A stretch of DNA of 64,000 bases from Arsenicicoccus cauae. GTDB taxonomy: Bacteria; Actinomycetota; Actinomycetes; Actinomycetales; Dermatophilaceae. Shown one piece after another: positions 54,214 through 61,883 of the stretch; the stretch's first letter is position 1; the number at the start of each line of letters is the position of its first letter. The stretch spans positions 269,325 through 333,324 of the forward strand of contig NZ_WLVL01000037.1 of assembly GCF_009707125.1 (NCBI RefSeq), written 5' to 3'. A program made the position numbers and the translations under genes. A model generated the notes under the pieces. That model searched no databases. It was given only the letters and a program-made list of their open reading frames with translations, and was not told the DNA's origin.

Positions 54214-56073
54214 GTGGAGATCCTCACGCTCGTGGTCGGCCTCGCCCTGACCGTCCTCGCCGTCACGACCCTGTCCAACCGCTGGGGCCTGTCGGCGCCC
54301 TTGGTGCTCATCGTCGTCGGGCTCGTCGGGTCCTACCTGCCGTTCATCCAAAAGCCGACGCTGTCCCCCGAGCTCGTGCTGGTCGGGATCCTGCCGCCCC
54401 TGCTCTACACCGCGGCCCACAACACCAGCCTGATGGACTTCCGCGACAACCTGTCCGCGATCGGGTGGCTGTCCATCGGCCTCGTGCTGTTCACCACGGC
54501 CGGGATCGGCCTCCTCGCCTGGGCCCTGCTGCCCCTGCCGTTCGCCGCGGCGTTCGCCCTGGGCGCGATCGTCGCCCCGCCGGACGCCGTCGCCGCGACC
54601 GCCGTCGCCAAGCAGATCGGCCTGCCGAGGCGGGTCGTGACCATCCTCGAGGGCGAGTCGCTGGTCAACGACGCCACGGCGCTGGTCTCGCTCCGCACGG
54701 CCACGGGGGCCCTCACCGCGGCGGTCACCGTCGGCGCGGTCCTGCTCGACTTCGCCAAGGCGGTGGTCATCGCCGTCGTGGTCGGCGTGGTCGTGGCCAA
54801 GGCGGCGTCATACGTCCTCAGGCGCACCAGCGACCCGGTCGCGACCACGGCGCTGTCCTTCCTGCTGCCGTTCATCGCGTTCGCGCCGGCGGAGCACTTC
54901 CACGCGTCCGGGGTGCTGTCCGTGGTCGTCGCCGGGCTGCTGATCGGCCACATGGCACCGGTCGTCGAGACCGCCCAGTCGCGCGTCACCACCCGGATCA
55001 ACTGGAAGACCATCACCTACCTGCTGGAGAACTCCGTCTTCCTGCTCGTCGGGCTGCAGACGCGGTCGATCGTGTCGGCAGCGTCCAGCTCGCCGCTCGG
55101 GTGGGGACGCATCATCGCGGCGTGCCTGCTGGTGCTGCTCGGCGTGATGCTGCTGCGCGTCGTGTGGATCATGGCGACGAGGTTCGTCGTGCGGGTGCGG
55201 CAGCGCCAGGGGGTGACGCCGTGGCAGGAGTCGGCGCTGATCTCTTGGGCCGGCATGCGCGGCGTGGTGACCCTGGCCGCCGCGCTCACCCTGCCGCTCG
55301 CCACGCCCCACCGGGCCGTCCTCGTGCTCATCGCCCTCGTGGTGACCGCCGGGACGTTGCTCATCCAGGGCCTCACCCTGCCCGTCCTGGCCCGCCGCCT
55401 CGACGTGCACGGCCCCGACCCTCGCGAGGACGCCCTGCAGGAGGCCACCGTCTATGCCCGCGCGGTCGAGGCCGGCCGCCGCGCCATGGAGCGCGAGGCC
55501 GGGCCGGACGACGCCGCCACCATCGCCACGCTCCGCGACCAGACCGAGCGACGCGTCAACGCCATCTGGGAGCGTCTCGGCCGCCCCGACGACCAGAAGG
55601 AGACGCCCAGCCAGACCTACCGTCGGCTCCGGACCGCCGCGATCAAGGCAGAGCGCGAGGAGGTCCTGCGCGTGCGCAGCGAGGGCGAGGTGGAGTCCGA
55701 GGTGATCTCGGCGGTGCTGGCCTCGCTGGACTTCGAGGAGACCTCACTGATGCGCGTCGAGCAGCGGGTGCGCCGCCTGCGGGCCCTGTCCCCCGCCCTG
55801 CCTGACGCGCCGTGCGAGCACCTGGAGCAGTCCCCGACCTTCGTCGAGCCCCGCACCCACGGCGAGTGCATCGGGTGCCAGGCCGAGGGCACGACGCCCG
55901 TGCACATGCGGCTGTGCCTGACCTGCGGGTATGTCGGCTGCTGCGACTCCTCCGAGGGCCGGCACGCGACCCGCCACTACGAGGCGACCGGGCACCCGAC
56001 GATGCGGTCCTTCGAGCCGGGCGAGTCCTGGCGCTGGTGCTTCGTGGACGGGCTGCTGGCCTCCGGCTACTGA
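54214..56073 (+). CDS. CPA1 Na+/H+ antiporter with C-terminal UBP-type zinc finger
   Basis: A 619-aa protein. The first 400 residues form a 12-span monovalent cation:proton antiporter (LTLVVGLALTVLAVTTLSNRWG; GAIVAPPDAVAATAVAKQIG; GESLVNDATALVSL; WAGMRGVVTLAAALTLP). After a charged helical linker comes a UBP-type zinc finger of about 75 aa with C-x2-C (GECIGCQ), CLTCGYVGCCDSS and HATRHYEATGHP. The fusion is known in actinobacteria. The role of the finger is unknown. The start is GTG 54214 with GGGAGG 9 nt upstream; an ATG at 54205 would leave no spacing. It overlaps no neighbour; a hydrolase gene follows after 7 bp. Confidence 0.92.
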   Translation: MEILTLVVGLALTVLAVTTLSNRWGLSAPLVLIVVGLVGSYLPFIQKPTLSPELVLVGILPPLLYTAAHNTSLMDFRDNLSAIGWLSIGLVLFTTAGIGLLAWALLPLPFAAAFALGAIVAPPDAVAATAVAKQIGLPRRVVTILEGESLVNDATALVSLRTATGALTAAVTVGAVLLDFAKAVVIAVVVGVVVAKAASYVLRRTSDPVATTALSFLLPFIAFAPAEHFHASGVLSVVVAGLLIGHMAPVVETAQSRVTTRINWKTITYLLENSVFLLVGLQTRSIVSAASSSPLGWGRIIAACLLVLLGVMLLRVVWIMATRFVVRVRQRQGVTPWQESALISWAGMRGVVTLAAALTLPLATPHRAVLVLIALVVTAGTLLIQGLTLPVLARRLDVHGPDPREDALQEATVYARAVEAGRRAMEREAGPDDAATIATLRDQTERRVNAIWERLGRPDDQKETPSQTYRRLRTAAIKAEREEVLRVRSEGEVESEVISAVLASLDFEETSLMRVEQRVRRLRALSPALPDAPCEHLEQSPTFVEPRTHGECIGCQAEGTTPVHMRLCLTCGYVGCCDSSEGRHATRHYEATGHPTMRSFEPGESWRWCFVDGLLASGY

Positions 56074-56080
56074 GGCGCGC

Positions 56081-56806
56081 ATGAGCCCCACCCCGACCCC
56101 CACGCTGGTGCTGCTGCACGGCACCCGCATGAACGCCGGCTTCTGGCGCGACTACCCGGCGCTGCTGCCCGGGGTCCGCGTCGTGACGCCGGACCTGCCC
56201 GGCCACGGCGCGCGCGGCTCCGAGGAGTTCACCTGGCAGGCCGCCCTCGCGACGGTCGAGTCGGCCCTGCCCCCGGCGGGCCCGGTGGTCCTCGCCGGTC
56301 ACAGCCTCGGCGGTTATGTCGCGATGTCGTATGCCGCCGCGCAGCCGACCCGTCTCGCGGGCCTCGGGCTCGTCGGTGCCACCGGGGTCCCGGCCGGTGC
56401 GGGCGCCGCCGTCTACCGGGGCTTCGCCCAGCTGGTGCCGCTGGTCGGGGCCGAGCGCGTGGCCCGCGTCGCGGGCGCCGTCATGCGCCGGCTCGCCGGT
56501 GGGCGTGACATCGGCCAGGTCACCGACGACGGGCAGGGCTACGCGGCGATGCCCGCGGCCTGGTCGGCCGTGATGGCACAGTGCGGTCCTCACCTGCTCG
56601 GCGGGCTCGACATACCCGTCCTGCTCCTCAACGGTGGGCTGGACCAGATGCGCCTCGGGGTGCGCGCGTATGCCGCGGCCTGCCCCGGCGCGTGCGTGGT
56701 GACGGTGCCGCGGGCGACGCACTTCCTGCCGCTGACGCACCCGGAGGTATGCGCCAGGCACCTGCGGGGTCTGCTCGACCGGGCCGCGCAGACCTACCGG
56801 GGGTAG
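56081..56806 (+). CDS. Alpha/beta-hydrolase
   Basis: A 241-aa hydrolase. LVLLHGTRMNAGFW gives the oxyanion strand, S75 in VLAGHSLGGYVAM is the nucleophile (GHSLGG), D in LLNGGLDQMRLG and H in PRATHFLPLTHPE complete the triad. The small size and a lid without special motifs do not reveal a substrate (ester or lactone). The gene follows the antiporter by 7 bp, so they are probably cotranscribed. It ends in TYRG then TAG inside the first unit of a second 50-bp repeat array, just as the DUF885 gene ends at the first array. Confidence 0.88.
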   Translation: MSPTPTPTLVLLHGTRMNAGFWRDYPALLPGVRVVTPDLPGHGARGSEEFTWQAALATVESALPPAGPVVLAGHSLGGYVAMSYAAAQPTRLAGLGLVGATGVPAGAGAAVYRGFAQLVPLVGAERVARVAGAVMRRLAGGRDIGQVTDDGQGYAAMPAAWSAVMAQCGPHLLGGLDIPVLLLNGGLDQMRLGVRAYAAACPGACVVTVPRATHFLPLTHPEVCARHLRGLLDRAAQTYRG

Positions 56807-56896
56807 GGGCATCAGCCTGGCGAACGACGGCCGGTCGATGCCCTCGCCGGGGGTAGGGGCATCAGCCTGGCGAACGACGGCCGGTCGATGCCCTCG
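56797..56896. repeat. Two 50-bp dyad repeats between the hydrolase gene and maf
   Basis: Identical units start at 56797 and 56847. Each begins with CCGGGGGTAGGGGCATCAG like the first array, but its inner part (CAGCCTGGCGAACGACGGCC) matches the reverse complement of the inner part of the first array. A dyad GGGCATC...GATGCCC runs across each unit. A diverged third start, CCGCCGGTAGGGT at 56897, becomes the maf -10 region. The first unit includes the hydrolase stop codon. Confidence 0.9.
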
Positions 56897-56903
56897 CCGC
56901 CGG

Positions 56904-56909
56904 TAGGGT
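56904..56909 (+). promoter_or_regulatory. -10 element TAGGGT for maf
   Basis: TAGGGT, 7 nt before the ATG at 56917; lies in the decayed start of a third repeat unit. Leaderless start inferred. Confidence 0.5.
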
Positions 56910-56916
56910 CGGCGCC

Positions 56917-57558
56917 ATGGCCGTCCAGCTCGTCCTCGCCTCCGCCTCCCCCGCCCGACTTGCGACCTTGCGGGCCGCAGGGCTGGCGCCCCACGTGCAG
57001 GTGTCCGGGGTCGACGAACCCGCCGTGATCGCCGACCTCGAGTCCCGGGGAGGCGTCCTGCCGCCGGCGGAGCACGCGCTCGCCCTGGCGCGCGCCAAGT
57101 GCGACGACGTCGCGAACGCCCTTGCGCCGCACGACGGTCCGCAGGTCGTGCTGGGCTGCGACTCGGTGCTGGAGATCGCCGGAGAGGTGCACGGCAAGCC
57201 CGAGACGCCGCAGGTCGCGGTCGCGCGGTGGCGGCGGATGCGCGGCGGCTCCGGGGTGCTGCACTCGGGGCACGCCCTCACGGATCTGCGCACGGGCCAG
57301 CAGGTCTCGCGCACCGCGTCGACGGTGGTGCACTTCGCCGACGTGTCCGACGCCGAGATCGAGACGTATGTCGGCACCGGGGAACCCCTTCGCGTGGCAG
57401 GCGGTTTCACGGTCGACGGACTGGGCGGGGCGTTCGTCACGGCCGTCGAGGGCGACTACCACAACGTCGTCGGCGTCTCGCTGCCGCTCGTGCGGGAGCT
57501 GCTGCTGGAGCTGGGGATCGGGTGGTGGGACCTCGAGCGCTCGCAGCCGGGGTCTTGA
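56917..57558 (+). CDS. maf: Maf family nucleotide pyrophosphatase
   Basis: A 213-aa protein: QLVLASASPARLATLRAAGL at the N-terminus (Maf signature), LARAKCDDVA, LGCDSVLEI with the catalytic Asp, and GGFTVDGLGGAFVTAVEGDYHNVVGVSLPLV at the end, all conserved Maf motifs. It hydrolyses non-standard or m7G/pseudouridine-type nucleoside triphosphates and has been linked with septum control in other bacteria. In Mycobacterium Maf also lies near accD5-accE. The start ATG at 56917 is 7 nt after TAGGGT. A MerR gene follows after 33 bp. Confidence is high for the family, lower for the natural substrate. Confidence 0.93.
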   Translation: MAVQLVLASASPARLATLRAAGLAPHVQVSGVDEPAVIADLESRGGVLPPAEHALALARAKCDDVANALAPHDGPQVVLGCDSVLEIAGEVHGKPETPQVAVARWRRMRGGSGVLHSGHALTDLRTGQQVSRTASTVVHFADVSDAEIETYVGTGEPLRVAGGFTVDGLGGAFVTAVEGDYHNVVGVSLPLVRELLLELGIGWWDLERSQPGS

Positions 57559-57585
57559 CCCTCACACCGTGGCAAGGCCTGGACT
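57555..57585 (+). promoter_or_regulatory. Possible MerR-type promoter with 19-bp spacer
   Basis: TTGACC (57555-57560), 19-bp spacer, TGGACT (57580-57585), with a partial dyad (CCTCAC...GGCAAGG) between. A long spacer with internal dyad is typical of MerR-controlled promoters, and a MerR gene starts 6 nt later; autoregulation is inferred. Confidence 0.4.
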
Positions 57586-57591
57586 GAGGTC

Positions 57592-58389
57592 ATGATCCAC
57601 ATCGGAGAGTTTGCCCGGCTCGGTCAGGTGTCGATGCGCATGCTGCGGCACTACGACCAGCTCGGCCTGCTGACGCCCGACCACGTCGACCCGTGGACGG
57701 GCTACCGCAGCTACTCCGCCGGCCAGCTGGCCCGGCTCAACCGCATCGTGGCGCTCAAGGACCTCGGCTTCCCGCTCGCGCAGGTGGCCGTGCTGCTGGA
57801 CGGCGACCTCGACGGGGACGAGCTGCGCGTCATGCTGCACGAGCGGCGGATGGAGCTGGAGCGGGACCACGAGCAGGCGCGTCAGCGCCTGGCCGGCGTC
57901 GAGGCGCGCCTCCACCTCATCGACAAGGAGCACGACATGTCCATCGAGTACGTCACCAAGTCCCTGCCCGCCGTTCGCCTGGCCGCCTGCAGCGCCGACC
58001 TCGAGGAGGGGCAGGCGATCGGCGAGGTCGTCGGTCCGCTCTTCGAGCGGGCGGGGGCGGCCGTCGCGCGCGCGGGCGGCAGCCTGCGCACCGCCATCGC
58101 CTCCTACGACGTGCGGCCTGCCGGCATGCACATCACGGTGGGCTACGCCCACGACGGGCCGGCTCCCGAGGGCACCGCCATCGTCGAGCTGCCCGCCGTC
58201 GAGCAGGCGGTCTGCTGCGTCCACCTCGGCGCGATGACGGGGATCGGCGCGGCGTGGCAGTCGCTCGTGCAGCACGCCGAGACCAGCGGCTGGGACCTGC
58301 TCGGCCCCTGCCGCGAGGACTACCTGCAGGCCGAGGGCGAGGACCAGTCGAGCTGGGTCACCGAGCTGCAGCAGCCGGTGCGCCGCTGA
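57592..58389 (+). CDS. MerR-family regulator with GyrI-like effector domain
   Basis: A 265-aa regulator. The N-terminal winged helix is IGEFARLGQVSMRMLRHYDQLGLL, with LVTPDHVDPWTGYRSYSAGQLARLNRI and a coiled linker (about residues 80-110). From about 120 to 260 a GyrI/AraC-E_bind-like domain follows (VTKSLPAVRLAACSADL, GPCREDYLQAEGEDQSSWVTELQQPV), which probably binds a small ligand, as in BmrR/TipA types. The ATG at 57592 has GAGGT upstream. It is convergent with liuB across a hairpin. Its targets are unknown; it may control itself through the long-spacer promoter. Confidence 0.88.
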   Translation: MIHIGEFARLGQVSMRMLRHYDQLGLLTPDHVDPWTGYRSYSAGQLARLNRIVALKDLGFPLAQVAVLLDGDLDGDELRVMLHERRMELERDHEQARQRLAGVEARLHLIDKEHDMSIEYVTKSLPAVRLAACSADLEEGQAIGEVVGPLFERAGAAVARAGGSLRTAIASYDVRPAGMHITVGYAHDGPAPEGTAIVELPAVEQAVCCVHLGAMTGIGAAWQSLVQHAETSGWDLLGPCREDYLQAEGEDQSSWVTELQQPVRR

Positions 58390-58405
58390 CGCTCCTACGC
58401 CCAGA

Positions 58406-58441
58406 GCGCCCAGAGCGCCCCGCGCGGCGCGCTCTGGGCGC
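58406..58441. terminator. Hairpin between the MerR gene and liuB
   Basis: A 13-bp perfect stem GCGCCCAGAGCGC/GCGCTCTGGGCGC with a 10-nt loop; bidirectional. A partial extra copy GCCCAGAGC precedes it. Confidence 0.75.
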
Positions 58442-58454
58442 CGGCATCTCGCCG

Positions 58455-60005
58455 TCAGACCGGCGAGATGCCGGTGTGGCGCTCGGTGAAGTGGCGGGAC
58501 CGGCCCCCGGCATAGCTGAGACGGAGGATGATGCTGTCCCGCAGGGACTCCGGCTCGACGATGTCGTCGATGACCAGGTCGGCGGCGAGGCGCTCGAGGT
58601 CGATGTCCTTCTCGTACTCCGCGCGCTTGTCGGCGACGAACGCGTCCCGCTCGGGCACTTCGGGGATCTCGGCGATCTTGTTGGCGTAGACCGCGTTGAC
58701 CGCCGCCTCCGGACCCATCACGCCGATCCGGGCGGTCGGGAGCGCGATGGTCGCGTCCGGCGCGAAGCCCGGGCCCCCCATGGCGTAGAGGCCGGCGCCA
58801 TACGCCTTGCGCACCACGACGCACAGCTGCGGCACGGTGGCAGCCGAGACGGCATACACCATCTTGGCGCCGTGCCGGATGATCCCGCCGCGCTCGACCT
58901 CGGAGCCGATCATGAAGCCCGGCACGTCGGCGAGGTAGACCAGCGGGATCGAGTAGGCGTCGCACGTGGTGATGAAGCGCGTCGCCTTGTCGGCGGAGTC
59001 GCTGAACAGCACGCCGCCCTTGACGGCGGAGTTGTTGGCGACGAAGCCGACCGTCTGCCCGGCCATCCGGCCGAAGCCGACGATCAGCTCGGCGGCGAAC
59101 ATCGGCTTGACCTCGAAGAACTGCTCGTCGTCGACGAGGCGGTCGATGACCTCGTGCATGTCGAAGGGGACCGACTCGACCTCGGGGACGTCGTCCCGGG
59201 TCAGTGGCGAGCTCGGCTCCTCCGGGTGGAAGTGCGGCGTCGGCTGCCGCCAGGACAGCGGCATGTAGGAGAAGTACTCCTTGGCCAGCTCGATGGCCTC
59301 CTCGTCGCTGCCCGCCAGCAGGTCGCCGACCCCCGAGACGGTGCAGTGCATCCGGGCCCCACCGAGGTCCTCCAGCGAGACCTTCTCCCCCACGACCATC
59401 TCGGCCATGCGCGGCGACCCGAGGTACATCGAGGCATTGCCGTCGACCATGATCACGATGTCGGTGAAGCTCGGGATGTAGGCGCCCCCGGCCGCGGACG
59501 GCCCGAAGAGGCAACAGATCTGGGGCACCTTGCCGGACAGCGCGACCTGGTTGTGAAAGATGCGACCGGCGCCGCGCCGCCCCGGGAACATCTCGACCTG
59601 GTCGGTGATCCGGGCGCCCGCGGAGTCGACGAACCAGAAGACCGGGAGCTCCTCGCGCAGCGCGCTCTCGGTGGCGCGCACGATCTTTTCCACGGTCCGC
59701 GCACCCCACGAACCCGCTTTGACGGTGGGGTCGTTCGCGACGACGATGGCCGGTCGGCCGTCCACGAGACCGCGTCCGGTGACCACCCCGTCGGCCGGCA
59801 GGCCGGTCGCCGTGGCGTTGGCGTAGCGCCCGTCTTCCACGAAGCTCCCCTCGTCGAACAGCAACGAGATCCGGTCGCGCACATAGAGCTTGCCCTGCGA
59901 GGCGAGCTTGGCGGCGGCCTTGTCGGGTGGCGTGGCCGAGGCCTCGAGCGCCGCCTCGAGCCGCTCCCGGACGTCGGCGACCTTCGGATCCGGTTGATAG
60001 GCCAT
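58455..60005 (-). CDS. liuB: Methylcrotonyl-CoA carboxylase-like carboxyltransferase (LiuB)
   Basis: A 516-aa carboxyltransferase beta subunit. AAKLASQGKLYVRDRISLLFDEGSF, FWFVDSAGARITDQVEMFPGR, FGPSAAGGAYIPSFTD and PGFMIGSEVERGGIIRHGAKMVY are family motifs; together with the isovaleryl-CoA dehydrogenase gene 38 bp upstream and the liuR operator this points to 3-methylcrotonyl-CoA carboxylase of leucine breakdown rather than propionyl-CoA carboxylase. A biotin-carrier alpha subunit is not adjacent, so it must be encoded elsewhere or shared. ATG at 60005. It ends at a strong convergent hairpin. Confidence 0.82.
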   Translation of the reverse strand: MAYQPDPKVADVRERLEAALEASATPPDKAAAKLASQGKLYVRDRISLLFDEGSFVEDGRYANATATGLPADGVVTGRGLVDGRPAIVVANDPTVKAGSWGARTVEKIVRATESALREELPVFWFVDSAGARITDQVEMFPGRRGAGRIFHNQVALSGKVPQICCLFGPSAAGGAYIPSFTDIVIMVDGNASMYLGSPRMAEMVVGEKVSLEDLGGARMHCTVSGVGDLLAGSDEEAIELAKEYFSYMPLSWRQPTPHFHPEEPSSPLTRDDVPEVESVPFDMHEVIDRLVDDEQFFEVKPMFAAELIVGFGRMAGQTVGFVANNSAVKGGVLFSDSADKATRFITTCDAYSIPLVYLADVPGFMIGSEVERGGIIRHGAKMVYAVSAATVPQLCVVVRKAYGAGLYAMGGPGFAPDATIALPTARIGVMGPEAAVNAVYANKIAEIPEVPERDAFVADKRAEYEKDIDLERLAADLVIDDIVEPESLRDSIILRLSYAGGRSRHFTERHTGISPV

Positions 60006-60043
60006 GGGATTCCCTTCGGTTGTCGTATGTCGGGCGCGCCGGG

Positions 60044-61237
60044 TCAGGCGGTGGGCAGACCCAGGCCGCGACCGATCAGCATGCGCTGCACCTCGGAGGT
60101 GCCCTCACCGATCTCGAGGATCTTGGAGTCACGGTAGAAGCGCGCGACGGGGTACTCCTCCATGAAGCCGTTGCCGCCGAAGATCTGCGTGGCCATCCGG
60201 GTGGAGGTCACCGCCGCCTCGGAGGTGTAGAGCTTGGCGATGGAGGCGGCCTGCTTGACCTCGGCGAGGCTGCGGCGGCCCGCGTCCATCTCGTCCTTGA
60301 GCCAGGCGGCCTTGTAGGTGAGCAGCCGGGCGTTCTCGAGCATGACGGCCATGTCGGCGATCTGGAAGGACACGCCCTGGTTGACGGCGATCGGCCTGCC
60401 GAAGGCCAGGCGGGACCGCGAGTAGGCGATCGACTCCTCGAGCATGCGCGCGATGCAGCCGACCGCGAGGGCGGCGATGGCGATGCGGCCGTCGTCGAGG
60501 GTGGCCAGGAACTGCCCGAAGCCCTTGCCGCGCTCGCCCAGCAGGTTGTCCTCGGGCACGCGGACGTCGGTGAAGGACAGCCCGTGGGTGTCCGAGATGT
60601 TCCACCCGAGCTTGTGGTAGGGCGGCGCGACCTCGAATCCCGGTGTGCCGGAGGGGATCATGATGGCGCTGATCTCGGGCTTGCCGTCCTCGCGGGTGCC
60701 GGTGCGCGCGGTGGCGGTGACCACCGAGGTGATCTCGGTGCCGGAGTTGGTGATGAACGACTTGGCGCCGTTGACGACCCACTCGCCGTCGCGGAGCTCG
60801 GCGCGGGTCTTGGTGCCGCCCGCGTCCGAGCCGGCGTCGGGCTCGGTGAGGCCGAAGCCCGCGAGTGTGCGGCCGGCGGCCAGGTCGGGGAGCCAGCGCT
60901 CCTTCTGCTCCTGCGTGCCGTAGGTCAGGATCGGGTTGATGCCGAGGCCCACGCCGGCCTCGAGGGTGATGCCCATGGACTGGTCGACGCGGCCGAGCTC
61001 CTCGATCGCGAGGCACAGGTAGGTGAACTCGCCTCCCTCCCCGTCCGCGTCCTTGTGGCCGCCGAGCTCCTCGGGGACCACGAGGCCGAAGAGCCCGAGC
61101 TCGCCCATCTTGGGGATCAGGTGCGCCGGGAAGTGGTGCTCGCGGTCCCACTCGGCGACGTGCGGGGCGATCTCGCCCTCGGCGAAGTCGCGCACGGTGC
61201 GGCGGAAGTCCTCGTGGTCCTGGCTGAGCTCGTACAC
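60044..61237 (-). CDS. liuA: Isovaleryl-CoA dehydrogenase-like acyl-CoA dehydrogenase (LiuA)
   Basis: A 397-aa FAD acyl-CoA dehydrogenase: FGLTEPDAGSDAGGTKTRAE, FITNSGTEIT, GEEYP-like FMEEYPVARFYRDSKILEIG and IGEGTSEVQRMLIGRG near the end are family motifs. The class is broad, but its place between liuB and the divergent liuR gene, with a LiuR-type operator upstream, supports isovaleryl-CoA as substrate. The GTG at 61237 has GAAAGG about 8 nt upstream. It is translated ahead of liuB on one message (38-bp gap). Glutaryl-CoA or other branched substrates cannot be excluded. Confidence 0.83.
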   Translation of the reverse strand: MYELSQDHEDFRRTVRDFAEGEIAPHVAEWDREHHFPAHLIPKMGELGLFGLVVPEELGGHKDADGEGGEFTYLCLAIEELGRVDQSMGITLEAGVGLGINPILTYGTQEQKERWLPDLAAGRTLAGFGLTEPDAGSDAGGTKTRAELRDGEWVVNGAKSFITNSGTEITSVVTATARTGTREDGKPEISAIMIPSGTPGFEVAPPYHKLGWNISDTHGLSFTDVRVPEDNLLGERGKGFGQFLATLDDGRIAIAALAVGCIARMLEESIAYSRSRLAFGRPIAVNQGVSFQIADMAVMLENARLLTYKAAWLKDEMDAGRRSLAEVKQAASIAKLYTSEAAVTSTRMATQIFGGNGFMEEYPVARFYRDSKILEIGEGTSEVQRMLIGRGLGLPTA

Positions 61238-61311
61238 GGGGTGGGCCTTTCGGGCGGCGGTGGCGAACGGGGCTGGGCGATGGCGGGCGGTGCCGGCATA
61301 CGAACGACTGC

Positions 61312-61333
61312 TTGACGTTGACGTAAACGTAAA
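61312..61333. promoter_or_regulatory. Probable LiuR operator
   Basis: TTGACGTTGACGTAAACGTA with AA to follow: a pseudo-palindrome of the form TTKACGTTKACGTMAACGTM, which is the known style of LiuR boxes. It lies between liuA and liuR, so one site can control both. Confidence 0.7.
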
Positions 61334-61347
61334 GCACGATGGCGCCC

Positions 61348-61734
61348 ATGACAACCCCCGAGGAGTGGACGATCGCGCAGATCGCCGACGACTTCGGCGT
61401 GACCCACCGCACCGTCCGGCACTACGAGGACCTGGGGCTGCTCGCGCCCGAGCGGCGGGGCACGCAGCGCGTCTACCGCCGTCGCGACCGCACCCGGCTG
61501 TCACTGATCCTGCGCGGCAAGCGCCTGGGCTTCCCGCTGGAGGAGATCCGGACGATCGTCAACATGTATGACGAGGCGCAGGGCCCGACCTCACAGCTGA
61601 GATATGTGCTGGAGCAGATCGACGACCGGCGCGCCGACCTGCAGCGGCGGCTGGCGGACCTGCAGGAGTCGATGCGCGAGCTCGACGCCTTCGAGCAGCG
61701 GTGCCGCGAGGAGCTGGCACGCCGCGAGCCGTGA
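61348..61734 (+). CDS. liuR: MerR-family regulator LiuR
   Basis: A 128-aa MerR protein: WTIAQIADDFGVTHRTVRHYEDLGLLAPERR is the DNA-binding winged helix, and the C-terminal half is a coiled coil (LEQIDDRRADLQRRLADLQE). It lacks an effector domain, as LiuR does. It is divergent from liuA-liuB and next to a dyad of LiuR type, so it should repress the leucine degradation genes, relieved by a CoA intermediate. Two starts fit, ATG 61348 (used) and ATG 61339; neither has a good ribosome site. The last codons are followed by 150 bp of non-coding DNA. Confidence 0.82.
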   Translation: MTTPEEWTIAQIADDFGVTHRTVRHYEDLGLLAPERRGTQRVYRRRDRTRLSLILRGKRLGFPLEEIRTIVNMYDEAQGPTSQLRYVLEQIDDRRADLQRRLADLQESMRELDAFEQRCREELARREP

Positions 61735-61823
61735 GCCGGGAGTCACGGCATGCCCCCGCCAGACCGGAGATGGCCGGGGCTCGGGGACGATAACCCGTTC
61801 GGCCTAGCACGCGCACTTTGCGT

Positions 61824-61838
61824 AACGGTTTGACCGTT
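61824..61838. promoter_or_regulatory. AACGGT-TTG-ACCGTT dyad upstream of the Excalibur gene
   Basis: A perfect 6-bp inverted repeat with a 3-nt centre, 45 nt before the start. GTAAC overlaps its left edge. Likely operator of an unknown regulator; TATCCT at 61847-61852 could be the -10. Confidence 0.35.
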
Positions 61839-61883
61839 CTATCCGCTATCCTGCGACGGACCGTCGACGACCGAAGGACGCGC

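Noticed and set aside
58406..58441. A regulatory dyad for the second MerR regulator
   Set aside because: It sits after both convergent genes and has the strong GC stem of a terminator.
58455..61237. Calling the liuB/liuA pair a propionyl-CoA carboxylase with a fadE gene
   Set aside because: The pair, the divergent LiuR and its operator fit leucine degradation better; the accD5-accE genes at 50 kb are the propionyl/acetyl type.
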